From: Stenotrophomonas maltophilia
GTDB taxonomy: Bacteria > Pseudomonadota > Gammaproteobacteria > Xanthomonadales > Xanthomonadaceae
Length of the DNA stretch: 64,000 nucleotides
NCBI RefSeq assembly: GCF_002799245.1
Contig: NZ_NEQV01000005.1
Span: 186,001-250,000, forward strand
Reading direction: 5' to 3'
The notes under the pieces were generated by a model. That model saw only the letters and a list, made by a program, of their open reading frames with translations. It was not told the DNA's origin and searched no databases. Positions within the stretch are counted from its first letter, which is position 1. Every line of letters starts with the position of its first letter. Below, piece after piece: positions 9,045-17,774 of this stretch. Both the position numbers and the translations under genes were made by a program.

Positions 9045-10109
9045 ATGCACGGTTCTCCCGACCAGCTTGCCCCGCGTGCGCGCCATCTGCTGCGCACGCT
9101 GATCGCGCGTTACATCCAGGACGGCGAGCCGGTCGGCTCGCAGACGCTGGCGCGCGTGGCCGGCCTGGAGGTCAGCCCGGCCACCATCCGCAACATCCTT
9201 GGCGACCTGGAGGACCTGGGACTGCTCGCCTCGCCGCATACCTCGGCCGGGCGCGTTCCGACCGCGCACGGCTACCGGGTGTTCGTTGACAGCCTGTTGC
9301 AGATGCAGCCGCCGGGTGAGGGCGAACTGGCCCGGTTGCGCCAGGAGCTGGCCGGAGGCGGGAGTACCCAGGCCCTGCTCGGCAGCGCTTCGGAGCTGCT
9401 GTCGGCGATGAGCCACTTCGTCGGCGTGGTCAGCGCGCCGCGGCGCGAGCAGTTTGCGTTCCGCCAGATCGATTTCGTGGCGCTGGACGGGCGGCGGGTG
9501 CTGGCGATCCTGGTGTTTGCCGACAACGAGGTGCAGAACCGCGTCATCGAGACCCGCCAGGAGTTCGCGCCGGGCCAGCTGGAGCAGGTCGCCAACTACC
9601 TCAATGCGCATTTCGCCGGCCTGCCGATGGCCGAGATCCGCACCCGCCTGCTGCTGGAACTGCGCGACGCACGCTCCGAGCTGGAGCAGCTGCTGGCGCA
9701 CAGCATCGAGCTGGCCGAGCAGGCCCTGCAGCCGGCGGCCGACGACATGCTGGTGGCGGGCCAGACCCGGTTGATGGGGGTGCAGGACCTGTCCGACCTG
9801 GAGCGCCTGCGTGAACTGTTCGAGCTGTTTTCCAGCAAGCGCGAGATCCTGCAGCTGCTGGAACGGACCATCCAGGCCCCGGGCGTGCGCATCTTCATCG
9901 GCGAGGAGACCGGAATGATGCCGCTGCAGGGCGTCTCGCTGGTCACCGCCCCGTATACCGCCAATGGCCAGGTGCTGGGCGTGCTGGGCGTGATCGGCCC
10001 CAAGCGGATGGCCTACGACCGCGTGATCCCGCTGGTCCAGGCCACCGCCGATGTGCTTGGCGCGGCCTTTTCACCGGCCAGGCGCACTCCCGGAACATCC
10101 GACGCTTGA
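9045..10109 (+). CDS. hrcA: Heat-inducible transcription repressor HrcA
   Basis: A protein of 354 residues. The start chosen is ATG 9045 (MHGSPDQLAPRARHLL), because the residues from the upstream in-frame start do not fit the family. HrcA represses class I heat-shock genes by binding CIRCE. Typical blocks are IARYIQDGEPVGSQTL and SPATIRNILGDLEDLG (winged helix) and the end GVLGVIGPKRMAYDRVIPLV. It heads the hrcA-grpE-dnaK-dnaJ cluster. No convincing CIRCE element lies upstream in this window, so its targets (for example groESL) are probably elsewhere. Confidence 0.96.
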   Translation: MHGSPDQLAPRARHLLRTLIARYIQDGEPVGSQTLARVAGLEVSPATIRNILGDLEDLGLLASPHTSAGRVPTAHGYRVFVDSLLQMQPPGEGELARLRQELAGGGSTQALLGSASELLSAMSHFVGVVSAPRREQFAFRQIDFVALDGRRVLAILVFADNEVQNRVIETRQEFAPGQLEQVANYLNAHFAGLPMAEIRTRLLLELRDARSELEQLLAHSIELAEQALQPAADDMLVAGQTRLMGVQDLSDLERLRELFELFSSKREILQLLERTIQAPGVRIFIGEETGMMPLQGVSLVTAPYTANGQVLGVLGVIGPKRMAYDRVIPLVQATADVLGAAFSPARRTPGTSDA

Positions 10110-10132
10110 AACGCAGTATCCCGCCCATACTA
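10105..10132 (+). promoter_or_regulatory. Candidate sigma-32 promoter for grpE
   Basis: CTTGAAA (10105-10111) and CCCATACTA (10124-10132) with 13 bases between CTTGAA and CCCATA closely match the heat-shock sigma consensus CTTGAA-N13-15-CCCCAT. The -35 element overlaps the TGA stop of hrcA (10107-10109), so grpE-dnaK can be induced apart from the repressor gene. Confidence 0.7.
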
Positions 10133-10172
10133 GGGTGGGTGGAGGCGGAGATTGACCGCCAGGGACCCAGAC

Positions 10173-10688
10173 ATGAACCACGAACATCCAGATATCGAAT
10201 CCCAGCAGAGTGCCGCCGATGCGGCTGCCGCCACTGGCGTCAACGACGAAGTGGAACGCCTGCGCGCCGAAGTTGAACAGGTCAGGGCCGATGCGCTGCG
10301 TGAGCGCGCCGACCTGGAGAACCAGCGCAAGCGCGTGGCCCGTGACATCGACCAGGCCCGCAAGTTCGCCAACGAGAAGCTGCTGGGCGAGCTGCTGCCG
10401 GTATTCGACAGCCTGGATGCCGGCCTGAAGGCGGCCGGCGACGACCCGCATCCGCTGCGCGAGGGCCTGGAGCTGACCTACAAGCAGCTGCTGAAGGTTG
10501 CTGCCGACAATGGCCTGGTCCTGCTGGACCCGACCGGCCAGCCGTTCAACCCGGAACACCACCAGGCCATCAGCCAGGTGCCGGCCCCGGGCGCCGCTCC
10601 CGGCACCGTGGTGACCGTGTTCCAGAAGGGCTACCTGCTCAACGAGCGCCTGCTGCGGCCGGCGCTGGTGGTGGTGGCCGCCGACTGA
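10173..10688 (+). CDS. grpE: Nucleotide exchange factor GrpE
   Basis: A protein of 171 residues from ATG 10173, with AGGGA 7 bases upstream. GrpE releases ADP from DnaK. The N-terminal part is acidic and Ala-rich. A long coiled coil follows ([30 protein letters not shown]), then the conserved [18 protein letters not shown] and the C-terminal beta domain with NPEHHQAIS and [19 protein letters not shown]. It lies between hrcA and dnaK in the usual order. Confidence 0.97.
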   Translation: MNHEHPDIESQQSAADAAAATGVNDEVERLRAEVEQVRADALRERADLENQRKRVARDIDQARKFANEKLLGELLPVFDSLDAGLKAAGDDPHPLREGLELTYKQLLKVAADNGLVLLDPTGQPFNPEHHQAISQVPAPGAAPGTVVTVFQKGYLLNERLLRPALVVVAAD

Positions 10689-10717
10689 TTGACCGGGCCG
10701 GGCGATGCCCGGCCCCG

Positions 10718-10741
10718 GTAGTGCCAGGCCATGCCTGGCAA
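10718..10741. repeat. Single SMAG palindrome between grpE and dnaK
   Basis: GTAGTGCCAGGCCATGCC, a GTAG-headed palindrome, lies 30 bases after grpE. A GC-rich inverted repeat (GGGCCGGGC/GCCCGGCCC) precedes it with no T run. Together they could lower read-through or protect the upstream mRNA end. Confidence 0.75.
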
Positions 10742-10778
10742 GGTTTTCCAGGCGCTGAACACAGCGTTCGGGAGATGG

Positions 10779-10806
10779 CTTGAATGTTCCACGAGCCTCC
10801 CCCACA
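10779..10806 (+). promoter_or_regulatory. Candidate second heat-shock promoter, upstream of dnaK
   Basis: CTTGAA (10779-10784) is followed after about 14 bases by CCCCCACAT (10799-10806), a fair match to the sigma-32 consensus, 65 bases before dnaK. It is weaker than the grpE candidate in the -10 part. Confidence 0.45.
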
Positions 10807-10870
10807 TCGTATTCATCCACCGGCCGAACGGCCGGACTGACCCCAACAAGCATCCTCAGGAGTCTCCCCC

Positions 10871-12793
10871 ATGGGCAAGATCATTGGTATCGACCTCGGC
10901 ACCACCAACTCGTGCGTGGCGATCATGGACGGCGGCAAGGCCCGCGTCATCGAGAATTCGGAAGGCGATCGCACCACCCCGTCGATCGTCGCCTACACCA
11001 AGGACGGCGAAGTCCTGGTGGGCGCCTCGGCCAAGCGCCAGGCCGTCACCAACCCCAAGAACACCTTCTACGCGGTGAAGCGCCTGATCGGCCGCAAGTT
11101 CACCGACGCCGAAGTGCAGAAGGACATCGCCCACGTCCCGTACGGCATCCTGGCCCATGACAATGGCGATGCCTGGGTGTCGACCAGCGATGGCAAGAAG
11201 ATGGCCCCGCAGGAAATCTCGGCCAAGGTGCTGGAGAAGATGAAGAAGACCGCCGAGGACTTCCTCGGTGAGAAGGTCACCGAAGCGGTCATCACCGTGC
11301 CGGCCTACTTCAACGACAGCCAGCGCCAGGCGACCAAGGACGCCGGCCGCATCGCCGGTCTGGACGTCAAGCGCATCATCAACGAGCCGACCGCGGCCGC
11401 GCTGGCCTATGGCCTGGACAAGGGCGACAACAAGGATCGCAAGATCGTGGTGTACGACCTGGGCGGCGGCACCTTCGACGTCTCGGTGATCGAGATCGCC
11501 AATGTCGACGGCGAGAAGCAGTTCGAAGTGCTGGCCACCAACGGCGACACCTTCCTGGGCGGCGAAGACTTCGACAACCGCGTCATCGAGTACCTGGTTG
11601 AAGAATTCAACAAGGACCAGGGCATCGACCTGCGCAAGGATCCGCTGGCCCTGCAGCGCCTGAAGGACGCCGCCGAGCGCGCCAAGATCGAGCTGTCCAG
11701 CGCCCAGCAGACCGAAGTGAACCTGCCGTACGTCACCGCTGACGCGTCGGGCCCGAAGCACCTGAACATCAAGCTGACCCGCGCCAAGCTGGAAGCGCTG
11801 GTGGAAGACCTGATCAAGAAGTCGATCGAGCCGTGCCGCGTCGCCCTGAACGATGCCGGCCTGCGTTCGAGCGACATCAGCGAAGTGATCCTGGTCGGTG
11901 GCCAGACCCGCATGCCGAAGGTGCAGCAGGCGGTGACCGAGTTCTTCGGCAAGGAACCGCGCAAGGACGTCAACCCGGACGAAGCCGTGGCACTGGGTGC
12001 GGCGATCCAGGGCGGCGTGCTGGGCGGCGACGTCAAGGACGTGCTGCTGCTGGACGTGACCCCGCTGTCGCTGGGCATCGAGACCATGGGCGGCGTGTTC
12101 ACCAAGATCATCGAGAAGAACACCACCATCCCGACCAAGGCGTCGCAGGTGTTCTCCACCGCCGAAGACAACCAGTCGGCCGTGACCGTGCACGTGCTGC
12201 AGGGTGAGCGCGAACAGGCCCGCTTCAACAAGTCGCTGGCCAAGTTCGACCTGTCCGGCATCGAGCCGGCCCCGCGTGGCCTGCCGCAGGTGGAAGTGTC
12301 CTTCGACATCGACGCCAACGGCATCCTGCATGTGTCGGCCAAGGACAAGAAGACCAACAAGGAACAGAAGGTCGAGATCAAGGCCGGTTCGGGCCTGTCC
12401 GAGGAAGAGATCGCGCGCATGGTCGCCGACGCGGAAGCCAACCGCGAAGAAGACAAGAAGTTCCAGGAGCTGGTGCAGGCCCGCAACCAGGCCGACGCCC
12501 TGATCCACGGCACCCGCAGCGCCATCACCGAGCACGGCAGCAAGGTCGGCGGCGATGTCATCGGCAAGGTCGAGGCGGCACTGGCCGACCTGGAAACCGC
12601 GATGAAGGGTGACGACAAGGCGCAGATCGAAGCCAAGTCGAAGGTGCTGGAAGAAGCTGGCCAGTCGCTGTTCGCCGCCGCTTCGGCCGACCAGGGCGGT
12701 GCCCCGGGTGCCGACGCCGGCAACGCCGGCAAGGGCAACGACGACGTGGTCGATGCCGAGTTCACCGAAGTCAAGGACGACAAGAAGTCCTGA
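10871..12793 (+). CDS. dnaK: Chaperone DnaK (Hsp70)
   Basis: A protein of 640 residues, full length. The ATPase domain starts [20 protein letters not shown], with phosphate loops at [13 protein letters not shown] and VGGQTRMP. The substrate-binding domain starts with the [14 protein letters not shown] linker region, and the C-terminus ends in a Gly/Ala/Asp tail with VVDAEFTEV, the usual EEVD-like acidic end of bacterial DnaK. AGGAG lies 8 bases before the ATG. Works with GrpE (upstream) and DnaJ (downstream). Confidence 0.99.
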   Translation: MGKIIGIDLGTTNSCVAIMDGGKARVIENSEGDRTTPSIVAYTKDGEVLVGASAKRQAVTNPKNTFYAVKRLIGRKFTDAEVQKDIAHVPYGILAHDNGDAWVSTSDGKKMAPQEISAKVLEKMKKTAEDFLGEKVTEAVITVPAYFNDSQRQATKDAGRIAGLDVKRIINEPTAAALAYGLDKGDNKDRKIVVYDLGGGTFDVSVIEIANVDGEKQFEVLATNGDTFLGGEDFDNRVIEYLVEEFNKDQGIDLRKDPLALQRLKDAAERAKIELSSAQQTEVNLPYVTADASGPKHLNIKLTRAKLEALVEDLIKKSIEPCRVALNDAGLRSSDISEVILVGGQTRMPKVQQAVTEFFGKEPRKDVNPDEAVALGAAIQGGVLGGDVKDVLLLDVTPLSLGIETMGGVFTKIIEKNTTIPTKASQVFSTAEDNQSAVTVHVLQGEREQARFNKSLAKFDLSGIEPAPRGLPQVEVSFDIDANGILHVSAKDKKTNKEQKVEIKAGSGLSEEEIARMVADAEANREEDKKFQELVQARNQADALIHGTRSAITEHGSKVGGDVIGKVEAALADLETAMKGDDKAQIEAKSKVLEEAGQSLFAAASADQGGAPGADAGNAGKGNDDVVDAEFTEVKDDKKS

Positions 12794-12946
12794 TCCGGAC
12801 CGACGCGGGACGCTGGCCATCAGCGTCCCGTTGTCGCATCAGGGTCCTGGCCGCCACCGGCGTGTCGGGGCGCCCGACGCAAGAGCGGACCTGGTTCCGC
12901 TCTTCCGCTTTGACGAATCCCGACTTTCCGGAACCAGATTCACGAT

Positions 12947-14071
12947 ATGAGCAAGCGCGATTACTACGAAGTGCTGGGCGTTGCCCGCACCGCCACCGAT
13001 GAAGAGCTGAAGAAGGCCTATCGTCGCTGCGCGATGAAGTTCCACCCGGACCGCAACCCGGGTGATGCGGCGGCCGAAGCCTCCTTCAAGGAGTGCAAGG
13101 AAGCCTACGAAGTGCTGTCCGACGGCAACAAGCGCCGCATGTACGACAGCCACGGCCACGCCGCGTTCGAGCACGGCATGGGCGGCGGCGGTCCGGGTGG
13201 CCCGGACATGAACGATATCTTCGGCGATATCTTCGGCAACATTTTTGGCGGTGGCGGCGGTGGTCCGCGCCAGGCCCGTCGCGGTGCCGATATCGGCTAC
13301 GTGATGGAGCTGGACCTGGAAGAAGCGGTCCGGGGCGTCGAGCGCCGGATCGAGATCCCGACGCTGGCCGAGTGCGGCGACTGCGATGGCAGTGGCTCCG
13401 AAGACGGCAAGGTCGAGACCTGCAACGTGTGCCATGGCCGCGGCCAGGTGCGCATCCAGCGTGGCATCTTCGCCATGCAGCAGGCCTGCCACAACTGCGG
13501 CGGCCGCGGCCAGATCATCGCCAAGCCCTGCAAGACCTGCCACGGCAACGGCCGTGTCGAGGAAGACAAGGTGTTGTCGGTGAAGGTGCCGGCGGGCGTC
13601 GATACCGGCGACCGCATCCGCCTGCAGGGCGAAGGTGAAGCCGGCCCGGCCGGTACGCCACCGGGTGACCTGTATGTGGAAGTGCGGGTGCGCGAGCACC
13701 ACATCTTCCAGCGCGATGGCGACGACCTGCACTGCGAAGTGCCGATCCGCATCTCGCAGGCGGCACTGGGCGACACCGTGCGCGTGGCCACCCTTGGCGG
13801 CGAGGCGGAGATCCGCATCCCGGCCGAGACCCAGACCGGCAAGCTGTTCCGCCTGCGCGGCAAGGGCGTGCGTTCGGTGCGCAGCCGCAGCGAAGGCGAC
13901 CTGTACTGCCGCGTGGTGGTGGAGACCCCGGTCAACCTCACCAACGAGCAGCGCAAGCTGCTGGAGCAGTTCGAAGCCACCTTCGTCGGCGAGGAAGCGC
14001 GCAAGCATTCGCCGAAGTCGGCCACCTTCATTGATGGCGTGAAGGGCTTCTGGGACCGGATGACGTCCTGA
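12947..14071 (+). CDS. dnaJ: Co-chaperone DnaJ (Hsp40)
   Basis: A protein of 374 residues with all domains: the J domain at residues 1-70 with HPD ([10 protein letters not shown]), a Gly/Phe-rich linker ([25 protein letters not shown]), four CxxCxGxG-type zinc repeats near residues 145-205 ([32 protein letters not shown]) and a C-terminal substrate domain. It presents unfolded proteins to DnaK and triggers ATP hydrolysis. It lies 153 bases after dnaK and ends the cluster at a strong terminator. The Shine-Dalgarno is weak. Confidence 0.98.
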   Translation: MSKRDYYEVLGVARTATDEELKKAYRRCAMKFHPDRNPGDAAAEASFKECKEAYEVLSDGNKRRMYDSHGHAAFEHGMGGGGPGGPDMNDIFGDIFGNIFGGGGGGPRQARRGADIGYVMELDLEEAVRGVERRIEIPTLAECGDCDGSGSEDGKVETCNVCHGRGQVRIQRGIFAMQQACHNCGGRGQIIAKPCKTCHGNGRVEEDKVLSVKVPAGVDTGDRIRLQGEGEAGPAGTPPGDLYVEVRVREHHIFQRDGDDLHCEVPIRISQAALGDTVRVATLGGEAEIRIPAETQTGKLFRLRGKGVRSVRSRSEGDLYCRVVVETPVNLTNEQRKLLEQFEATFVGEEARKHSPKSATFIDGVKGFWDRMTS

Positions 14072-14093
14072 TCCGGCGGCGGAAGCCGTTCAA

Positions 14094-14124
14094 CGAAAAC
14101 GCCGGGCATCGCCCGGCGTTTTCG
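14094..14124 (+). terminator. Terminator of the heat-shock cluster
   Basis: A 14-bp stem, CGAAAACGCCGGGC (14094-14107) with GCCCGGCGTTTTCG (14111-14124), a 3-base loop. T and A tracts within the arms make it potentially bidirectional. Confidence 0.9.
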
Positions 14125-14147
14125 TATGTGGGCGCCTGTTGCATGGC

Positions 14148-14210
14148 GCCGGGCGCGGCCCGGCACTACCGACGATGCCGCGCTGCGGCAGATCCACGCC
14201 ATGCGTGGAT
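14148..14210. repeat. Two SMAG-type palindromes
   Basis: GCCGGGCGCGGCCCGGCACTAC (14148-14169), an inverted-orientation copy ending CACTAC, and GATCCACGCCATGCGTGGAT (14191-14210), a palindrome of the GATCCACG subtype lacking a GTAG head. They lie between dnaJ and the 3' end of the AraC gene. Confidence 0.75.
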
Positions 14211-14223
14211 GCGGTTCAACGCA

Positions 14224-15021
14224 TCACCGGAAGAACGCCGCCGGCGTCTGTCCCAGCTGCCGTTTGAACATGCTGGTGAACGCGCTGGGGCTGTCGTAAC
14301 CCATCGCCAGCGCCACATCGATGACCTTGTCGCCGACCGCCAGCCGCTCCAGGGCGGCCAGAAGCCGCGCCTGCTGCCGCCACTGTCCGAAGGTCATGCC
14401 CAGTTCGCTGGCGAAATGGCGCTGGATGGTTTTCACGTCCACCTGCAGCGCCTGCGCCCAGTCCTGCAGCGTGGCGTCGTCGCCGGGGTGCTTCTGGAGG
14501 TGGTGGCAGATCCGCTGCAGGCGCGGGTCGGTGGGAGCGGGCAGGTGCAGCGGCAGCACGTCCATGCGGTGCAGCTCGTCCAGCAGCAGGCGCACCACGC
14601 GGCCATCGCGGCTGTCATCGACATGCGCGGTCTCGATCAGGCTGGCGGCCAGCAGCAGCTCGCGCAGCAGCGGCGCTACCTGTACCGCGAACGCCTCGTC
14701 CGGCAGTTGCGGTGCGAAGTCCGGTTCCACGTACAGGCTGCGCATGTGCACTTCGGCGATGCAGTCCACCGCATGCGCCATGCCGGCCGGGACCCATATC
14801 GCGCGGGTGGAGGGCACCACCCAGAGGCCCCCCTCGGCGCGTACCACCATCAGTCCGGACATGGCGAAGACCAGCTGGTGACGGCGATGCCGGTGGGGGG
14901 CGATGTGGGTGCCGGGCGGGTAATGGCGGGCGCGGCAGGTCACCGGGCGGTGCACCGGAACCTCGTTCCACGGCGCAGTCTCGCGGATCGGGCAGGGGGT
15001 GTCCTTTTTGCGATAGGCCAT
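14224..15021 (-). CDS. AraC-family transcriptional regulator
   Basis: A protein of 265 residues. The N-terminal half is a cupin-like sensor domain (HIAPHRHRRHQLVFAMSG, VPAGMAHAV). The C-terminal half has two AraC helix-turn-helix motifs (ATLQDWAQALQVDVKTIQRH and DVALAMGYDSPSAFTSMFKR). This layout resembles NimR/YbcM-type regulators that control a nearby efflux gene. It is divergent from the Fsr-type exporter gene with 72 bases between, so that exporter is the likely target. Confidence 0.92.
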   Translation of the reverse strand: MAYRKKDTPCPIRETAPWNEVPVHRPVTCRARHYPPGTHIAPHRHRRHQLVFAMSGLMVVRAEGGLWVVPSTRAIWVPAGMAHAVDCIAEVHMRSLYVEPDFAPQLPDEAFAVQVAPLLRELLLAASLIETAHVDDSRDGRVVRLLLDELHRMDVLPLHLPAPTDPRLQRICHHLQKHPGDDATLQDWAQALQVDVKTIQRHFASELGMTFGQWRQQARLLAALERLAVGDKVIDVALAMGYDSPSAFTSMFKRQLGQTPAAFFR

Positions 15022-15093
15022 GACCCGAACGCGGCAGAAGGGAGGGGGAGGTCACCGTAGCATGCGTGGCTCGCCCCCAACCTGACTGCGTCC

Positions 15094-16290
15094 ATGTCGA
15101 CCCTGGCTTCTCCCGCAACGACCTCGCGCCCGGTAGCCCCCGGCGTGCTGGCCGCCATCTCCACTTCGCATGTCGTCAACGACATGATGCAATCGCTGAT
15201 CCTGGCCATCTATCCGGTGATCAAGGGGGGCTTCAACCTCAGCTTCACCCAGATCGGCCTGATCACGCTGACCTATCAGCTCACCGCTTCCATCTTCCAG
15301 CCGTTGATCGGCATGGCCACCGACCGTCGCCCGGCGCCGTATTCGCTGCCGATCGGCATGGCCTCGACCTTGTGCGGCATGCTGCTGCTCGGCTTCGCAC
15401 CGAACTATGCGGTGGTGCTGATGGCTGCGGCAATGGTCGGCATCGGCTCGGCGATCTTCCATCCGGAGGCCTCGCGCATCGCGCGGCTGGCCTCCGGCGG
15501 CCGCCATGGTTTCGCGCAGTCGGTGTTCCAGGTGGGGGGCAACTTCGGTACCGCGCTGGGCCCGCTGATCGCGGCTGCGGTGATCGTGCCGTATGGCCAG
15601 CATGCCGCATCGTGGTTTGCCGGCGCCGCACTGATCGGCATCGGCCTGCTGACCTATGTCGGCCGCTGGTACGCGTTGCATCTGGGCACGCCACGCCCCG
15701 CCAGCACGGCTGCGATGGCGCCGCGGCACCCGCCGCGCACCGTGGCCAAGGTGCTGGCGATCCTGCTGGTGCTGATCTTCAGCAAGTACTTCTACATGGC
15801 CAGCATCGGCAGCTACTTCACCTTCTACCTGATCCACCATTTCGGCATTCCGGTGGCGCAGGCGCAGCTGCACCTGTTCGCGTTCCTGGTGGCGTCCGCC
15901 GCTGGCGGCTTCCTCGGCGGCCCGCTGGGCGACCGCATCGGCCGCAAGCCCATCATCTGGACCTCGATCCTCGGTGTGGCGCCGTTTGCATTGATGCTGC
16001 CGCATGCCGATCTGTTCTGGACCACGGTGCTGGCGGTGCTGATCGGTTTCGTGTTGTCGTCGGCGTTCTCGGCGATCGTGGTGTACGCGCAGGAGATGAT
16101 GCCGCACCGCATCGGCATGGTCTCCGGCCTGTTCTTCGGGTTTGCGTTTGGCATGGGCGGGCTGGGTGCGGCCGTGCTCGGCCTGCTGGCGGACAAGACC
16201 AGCATCGAATACGTCTACCACCTGACCGCGTTCCTGCCGCTGCTGGGCATCGTGGCGGCGTGGCTGCCGCCGTCGCGGCCTGCGCACTGA
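15094..16290 (+). CDS. fsr: MFS exporter, fosmidomycin-resistance (Fsr) type
   Basis: A protein of 398 residues with about 12 predicted membrane segments, very close in motif order to E. coli Fsr: HVVNDMMQSLILAIYPVIK, IGSAIFHPEASRIARLASGG, SVFQVGGNFGTALGPL, LIFSKYFYMASIGSY, LGDRIGRKPIIW and GLFFGFAFGMGGLGAAVLG. Fsr is an inner-membrane drug/proton antiporter. It probably pumps out toxic compounds, fosmidomycin among them; the natural substrate is unknown. It is divergent from an AraC regulator. A composite repeat begins 15 bases after the stop. Confidence 0.93.
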   Translation: MSTLASPATTSRPVAPGVLAAISTSHVVNDMMQSLILAIYPVIKGGFNLSFTQIGLITLTYQLTASIFQPLIGMATDRRPAPYSLPIGMASTLCGMLLLGFAPNYAVVLMAAAMVGIGSAIFHPEASRIARLASGGRHGFAQSVFQVGGNFGTALGPLIAAAVIVPYGQHAASWFAGAALIGIGLLTYVGRWYALHLGTPRPASTAAMAPRHPPRTVAKVLAILLVLIFSKYFYMASIGSYFTFYLIHHFGIPVAQAQLHLFAFLVASAAGGFLGGPLGDRIGRKPIIWTSILGVAPFALMLPHADLFWTTVLAVLIGFVLSSAFSAIVVYAQEMMPHRIGMVSGLFFGFAFGMGGLGAAVLGLLADKTSIEYVYHLTAFLPLLGIVAAWLPPSRPAH

Positions 16291-16304
16291 GGGAGGGTGG
16301 GTTT

Positions 16305-16590
16305 GCAGGGCTTGCAGCCCTGCACCTGCTATAAGCCAGAGCTGAAGCAACAGCGGAAGCTGGCTATCCGTGGGTTGGCGGGGTGGGTCCGGTTGCGGGG
16401 ACGCCGTGAATACGTCCTTGTAGGCTCGGTCGCGCCATCCATGGCGCTCGCGCCCCTGCAACCGGACCCACCCCGCCTTCGACGGTGTCGGAAATGCTCT
16501 TGGGGTCAGATCCGTTTTCCTCCGGAAAACGGATCTGACCCCATTTTGTGTATCGATATCTGACAGATGTGTCGACCAAGGTCGACACCT
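16305..16590 (-). repeat. Composite structured repeat, copy 1 (short core, minus orientation)
   Basis: Read on the minus strand, the modules are: a short palindrome GTGTCGACC/GGTCGACAC (16569-16588); the motif TCTGTCAGATATCGATACAC; a GGGGTCAGATCC-type palindrome (16502-16542); a CGAC/GTCG mini-hairpin with GTCGAAGG; and the core (16377-16477, 101 nt) with near-perfect 24-base arms (GGCGGGGTGGGTCCGGTTGC) enclosing a hairpin with loop TGGA and stem GCGCCA. A tail follows, then an end hairpin GCAGGTGCAGGGCTGCAAGC (16305-16329). Occupies the gap after fsr. Confidence 0.85.
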
Positions 16591-16639
16591 ACCAACAGCC
16601 GCGCGGAACAACAGCCGCAGTTACCAACAGCCGCGTGAA

Positions 16640-16835
16640 CCTGTCGAAGGTGGGGCGGTGTGGGTGGGCAGGACCGTTGGCGCCATGGATGGCGCCATCG
16701 AGCCCCCATGGATGGGTTTACGGCGTGTCCTGACCACCCACACCGCCCCGCCAACTCATGGAATACCGCTTTGGCTTTTGCCGTTGCCGTTGCCGTTGCC
16801 GTTGCATTGAGCAGGTGCAGGGCTGCAAGCCCTGC
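16640..16835 (+). repeat. Composite structured repeat, copy 2 (short core)
   Basis: Plus orientation, facing copy 1. GTCGAAGG leads into a core (16649-16752, 104 nt). Its arms (GGTGGGGCGGTGTGGGTGGG and the matching right arm) differ from the other copies but still pair. The inner hairpin is GGCGCCATGGATGGCGCC, and TTTACGGCGT precedes the right arm. The tail holds four to five GCCGTT units (about 16777-16805), then the end hairpin GCAGGTGCAGGGCTGCAAGC (16811-16835). It ends 30 bases before pdxY. Confidence 0.85.
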
Positions 16836-16853
16836 CGAACCCCTCGCCGGGCG

Positions 16854-16859
16854 TAGAAT
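16854..16859 (+). promoter_or_regulatory. Candidate -10 box of pdxY
   Basis: TAGAAT lies 6 bases before the pdxY ATG, so the transcript would be nearly leaderless. The expected -35 position (about 16831-16836) falls inside the end hairpin of the composite repeat. Confidence 0.35.
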
Positions 16860-16865
16860 GCGGCC

Positions 16866-17774
16866 ATGAGCGAATCCCTTGATAACCACCTGGTCCACGG
16901 CCGCCGCCAGCGGCCGGATGGCCCGTCGCCGATCGATGTCATCTCGGTCCAGTCGCAACTCGTCTACGGCCACGCCGGCAACAGCGCCGCTGTACCGCCA
17001 ATGCGTGCACTCGGTGTGCGCGTGGCGGAAGTCCCGACCGTGCTGCTCAGCAATGCACCGTTCTACGACACCACGCGTGGCCGCGTGCTGTCCGTCGACT
17101 GGTTTGCCGACCTGCTGCTCGGCACCCGCGAACGTGGCCTGCCGCAACGGGCGAAGATGCTGGTGTCCGGCTACTTCGGCAGCACGGCCAACGGTGCCGC
17201 CTTCGCCGACTGGCTGGACGGGATCCTGCCGGCCTGCCCGCAGCTGCGCTACTGCCTGGACCCGGTGATCGGTGACACCCACACGGGCCCCTACGTGGAA
17301 CCGGGCCTGGAAGCGATCTTCGCCGAGCGCCTGCTGCCGCATGCCTGGCTGGTGACACCGAACGCCTTTGAACTGAACCGCCTGACCGGCATGCCTGCGC
17401 TGGCCGAGGCCGATGCCATCGCCGCCGCGCGCACGCTGCTGGACCGTGGCCCGCACTGGGTGATCGCGCACAGCGTGGGCGGCAATCCCGGTGAACTGGT
17501 GACCCTGGCCGTTGGCCGCGAGGAAACCTGGCGCTGGACCTCGCCTCTGCTGCCGGTGGACGTGGCAGGTACAGGTGATGTGCTGATGTCGCTGGTGGTG
17601 TCGTTCCTGCTGCGCGGCGAGTCGATGCAGCAGGCGATTTCGCGCGCGATTGCCGGCACCCATGCGGCGCTGGAGGCGACCCTGGGCAACGGCTTCGAGG
17701 AGTTCGACGTGATCGCCGCCGCGCCGGCAGCGCTGGCCGAAGGAACGCGCTTCCGCGCTGAACGCGTGGCATGA
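16866..17774 (+). CDS. pdxY: Pyridoxal kinase PdxY
   Basis: A protein of 302 residues of the ribokinase-like PdxY/PdxK family. It phosphorylates pyridoxal to PLP in the vitamin B6 salvage route. Visible motifs are SVQSQLVYGHAGNSAAVPPM (substrate region), CLDPVIGDTHTGPYVEP, TPNAFELNRLTG and the catalytic anion hole DVAGTGDVLMSL with its Asp. It overlaps the next gene by 4 bases (ATGA), so translation is coupled. Confidence 0.95.
   Translation: MSESLDNHLVHGRRQRPDGPSPIDVISVQSQLVYGHAGNSAAVPPMRALGVRVAEVPTVLLSNAPFYDTTRGRVLSVDWFADLLLGTRERGLPQRAKMLVSGYFGSTANGAAFADWLDGILPACPQLRYCLDPVIGDTHTGPYVEPGLEAIFAERLLPHAWLVTPNAFELNRLTGMPALAEADAIAAARTLLDRGPHWVIAHSVGGNPGELVTLAVGREETWRWTSPLLPVDVAGTGDVLMSLVVSFLLRGESMQQAISRAIAGTHAALEATLGNGFEEFDVIAAAPAALAEGTRFRAERVA

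Noticed and set aside
10856..12820. Long minus-strand open frame opposite dnaK (654 codons); similar ones opposite secDF and the RND genes
   Set aside because: High GC with strong third-base bias opens antisense frames; the sense strands encode clear known proteins.
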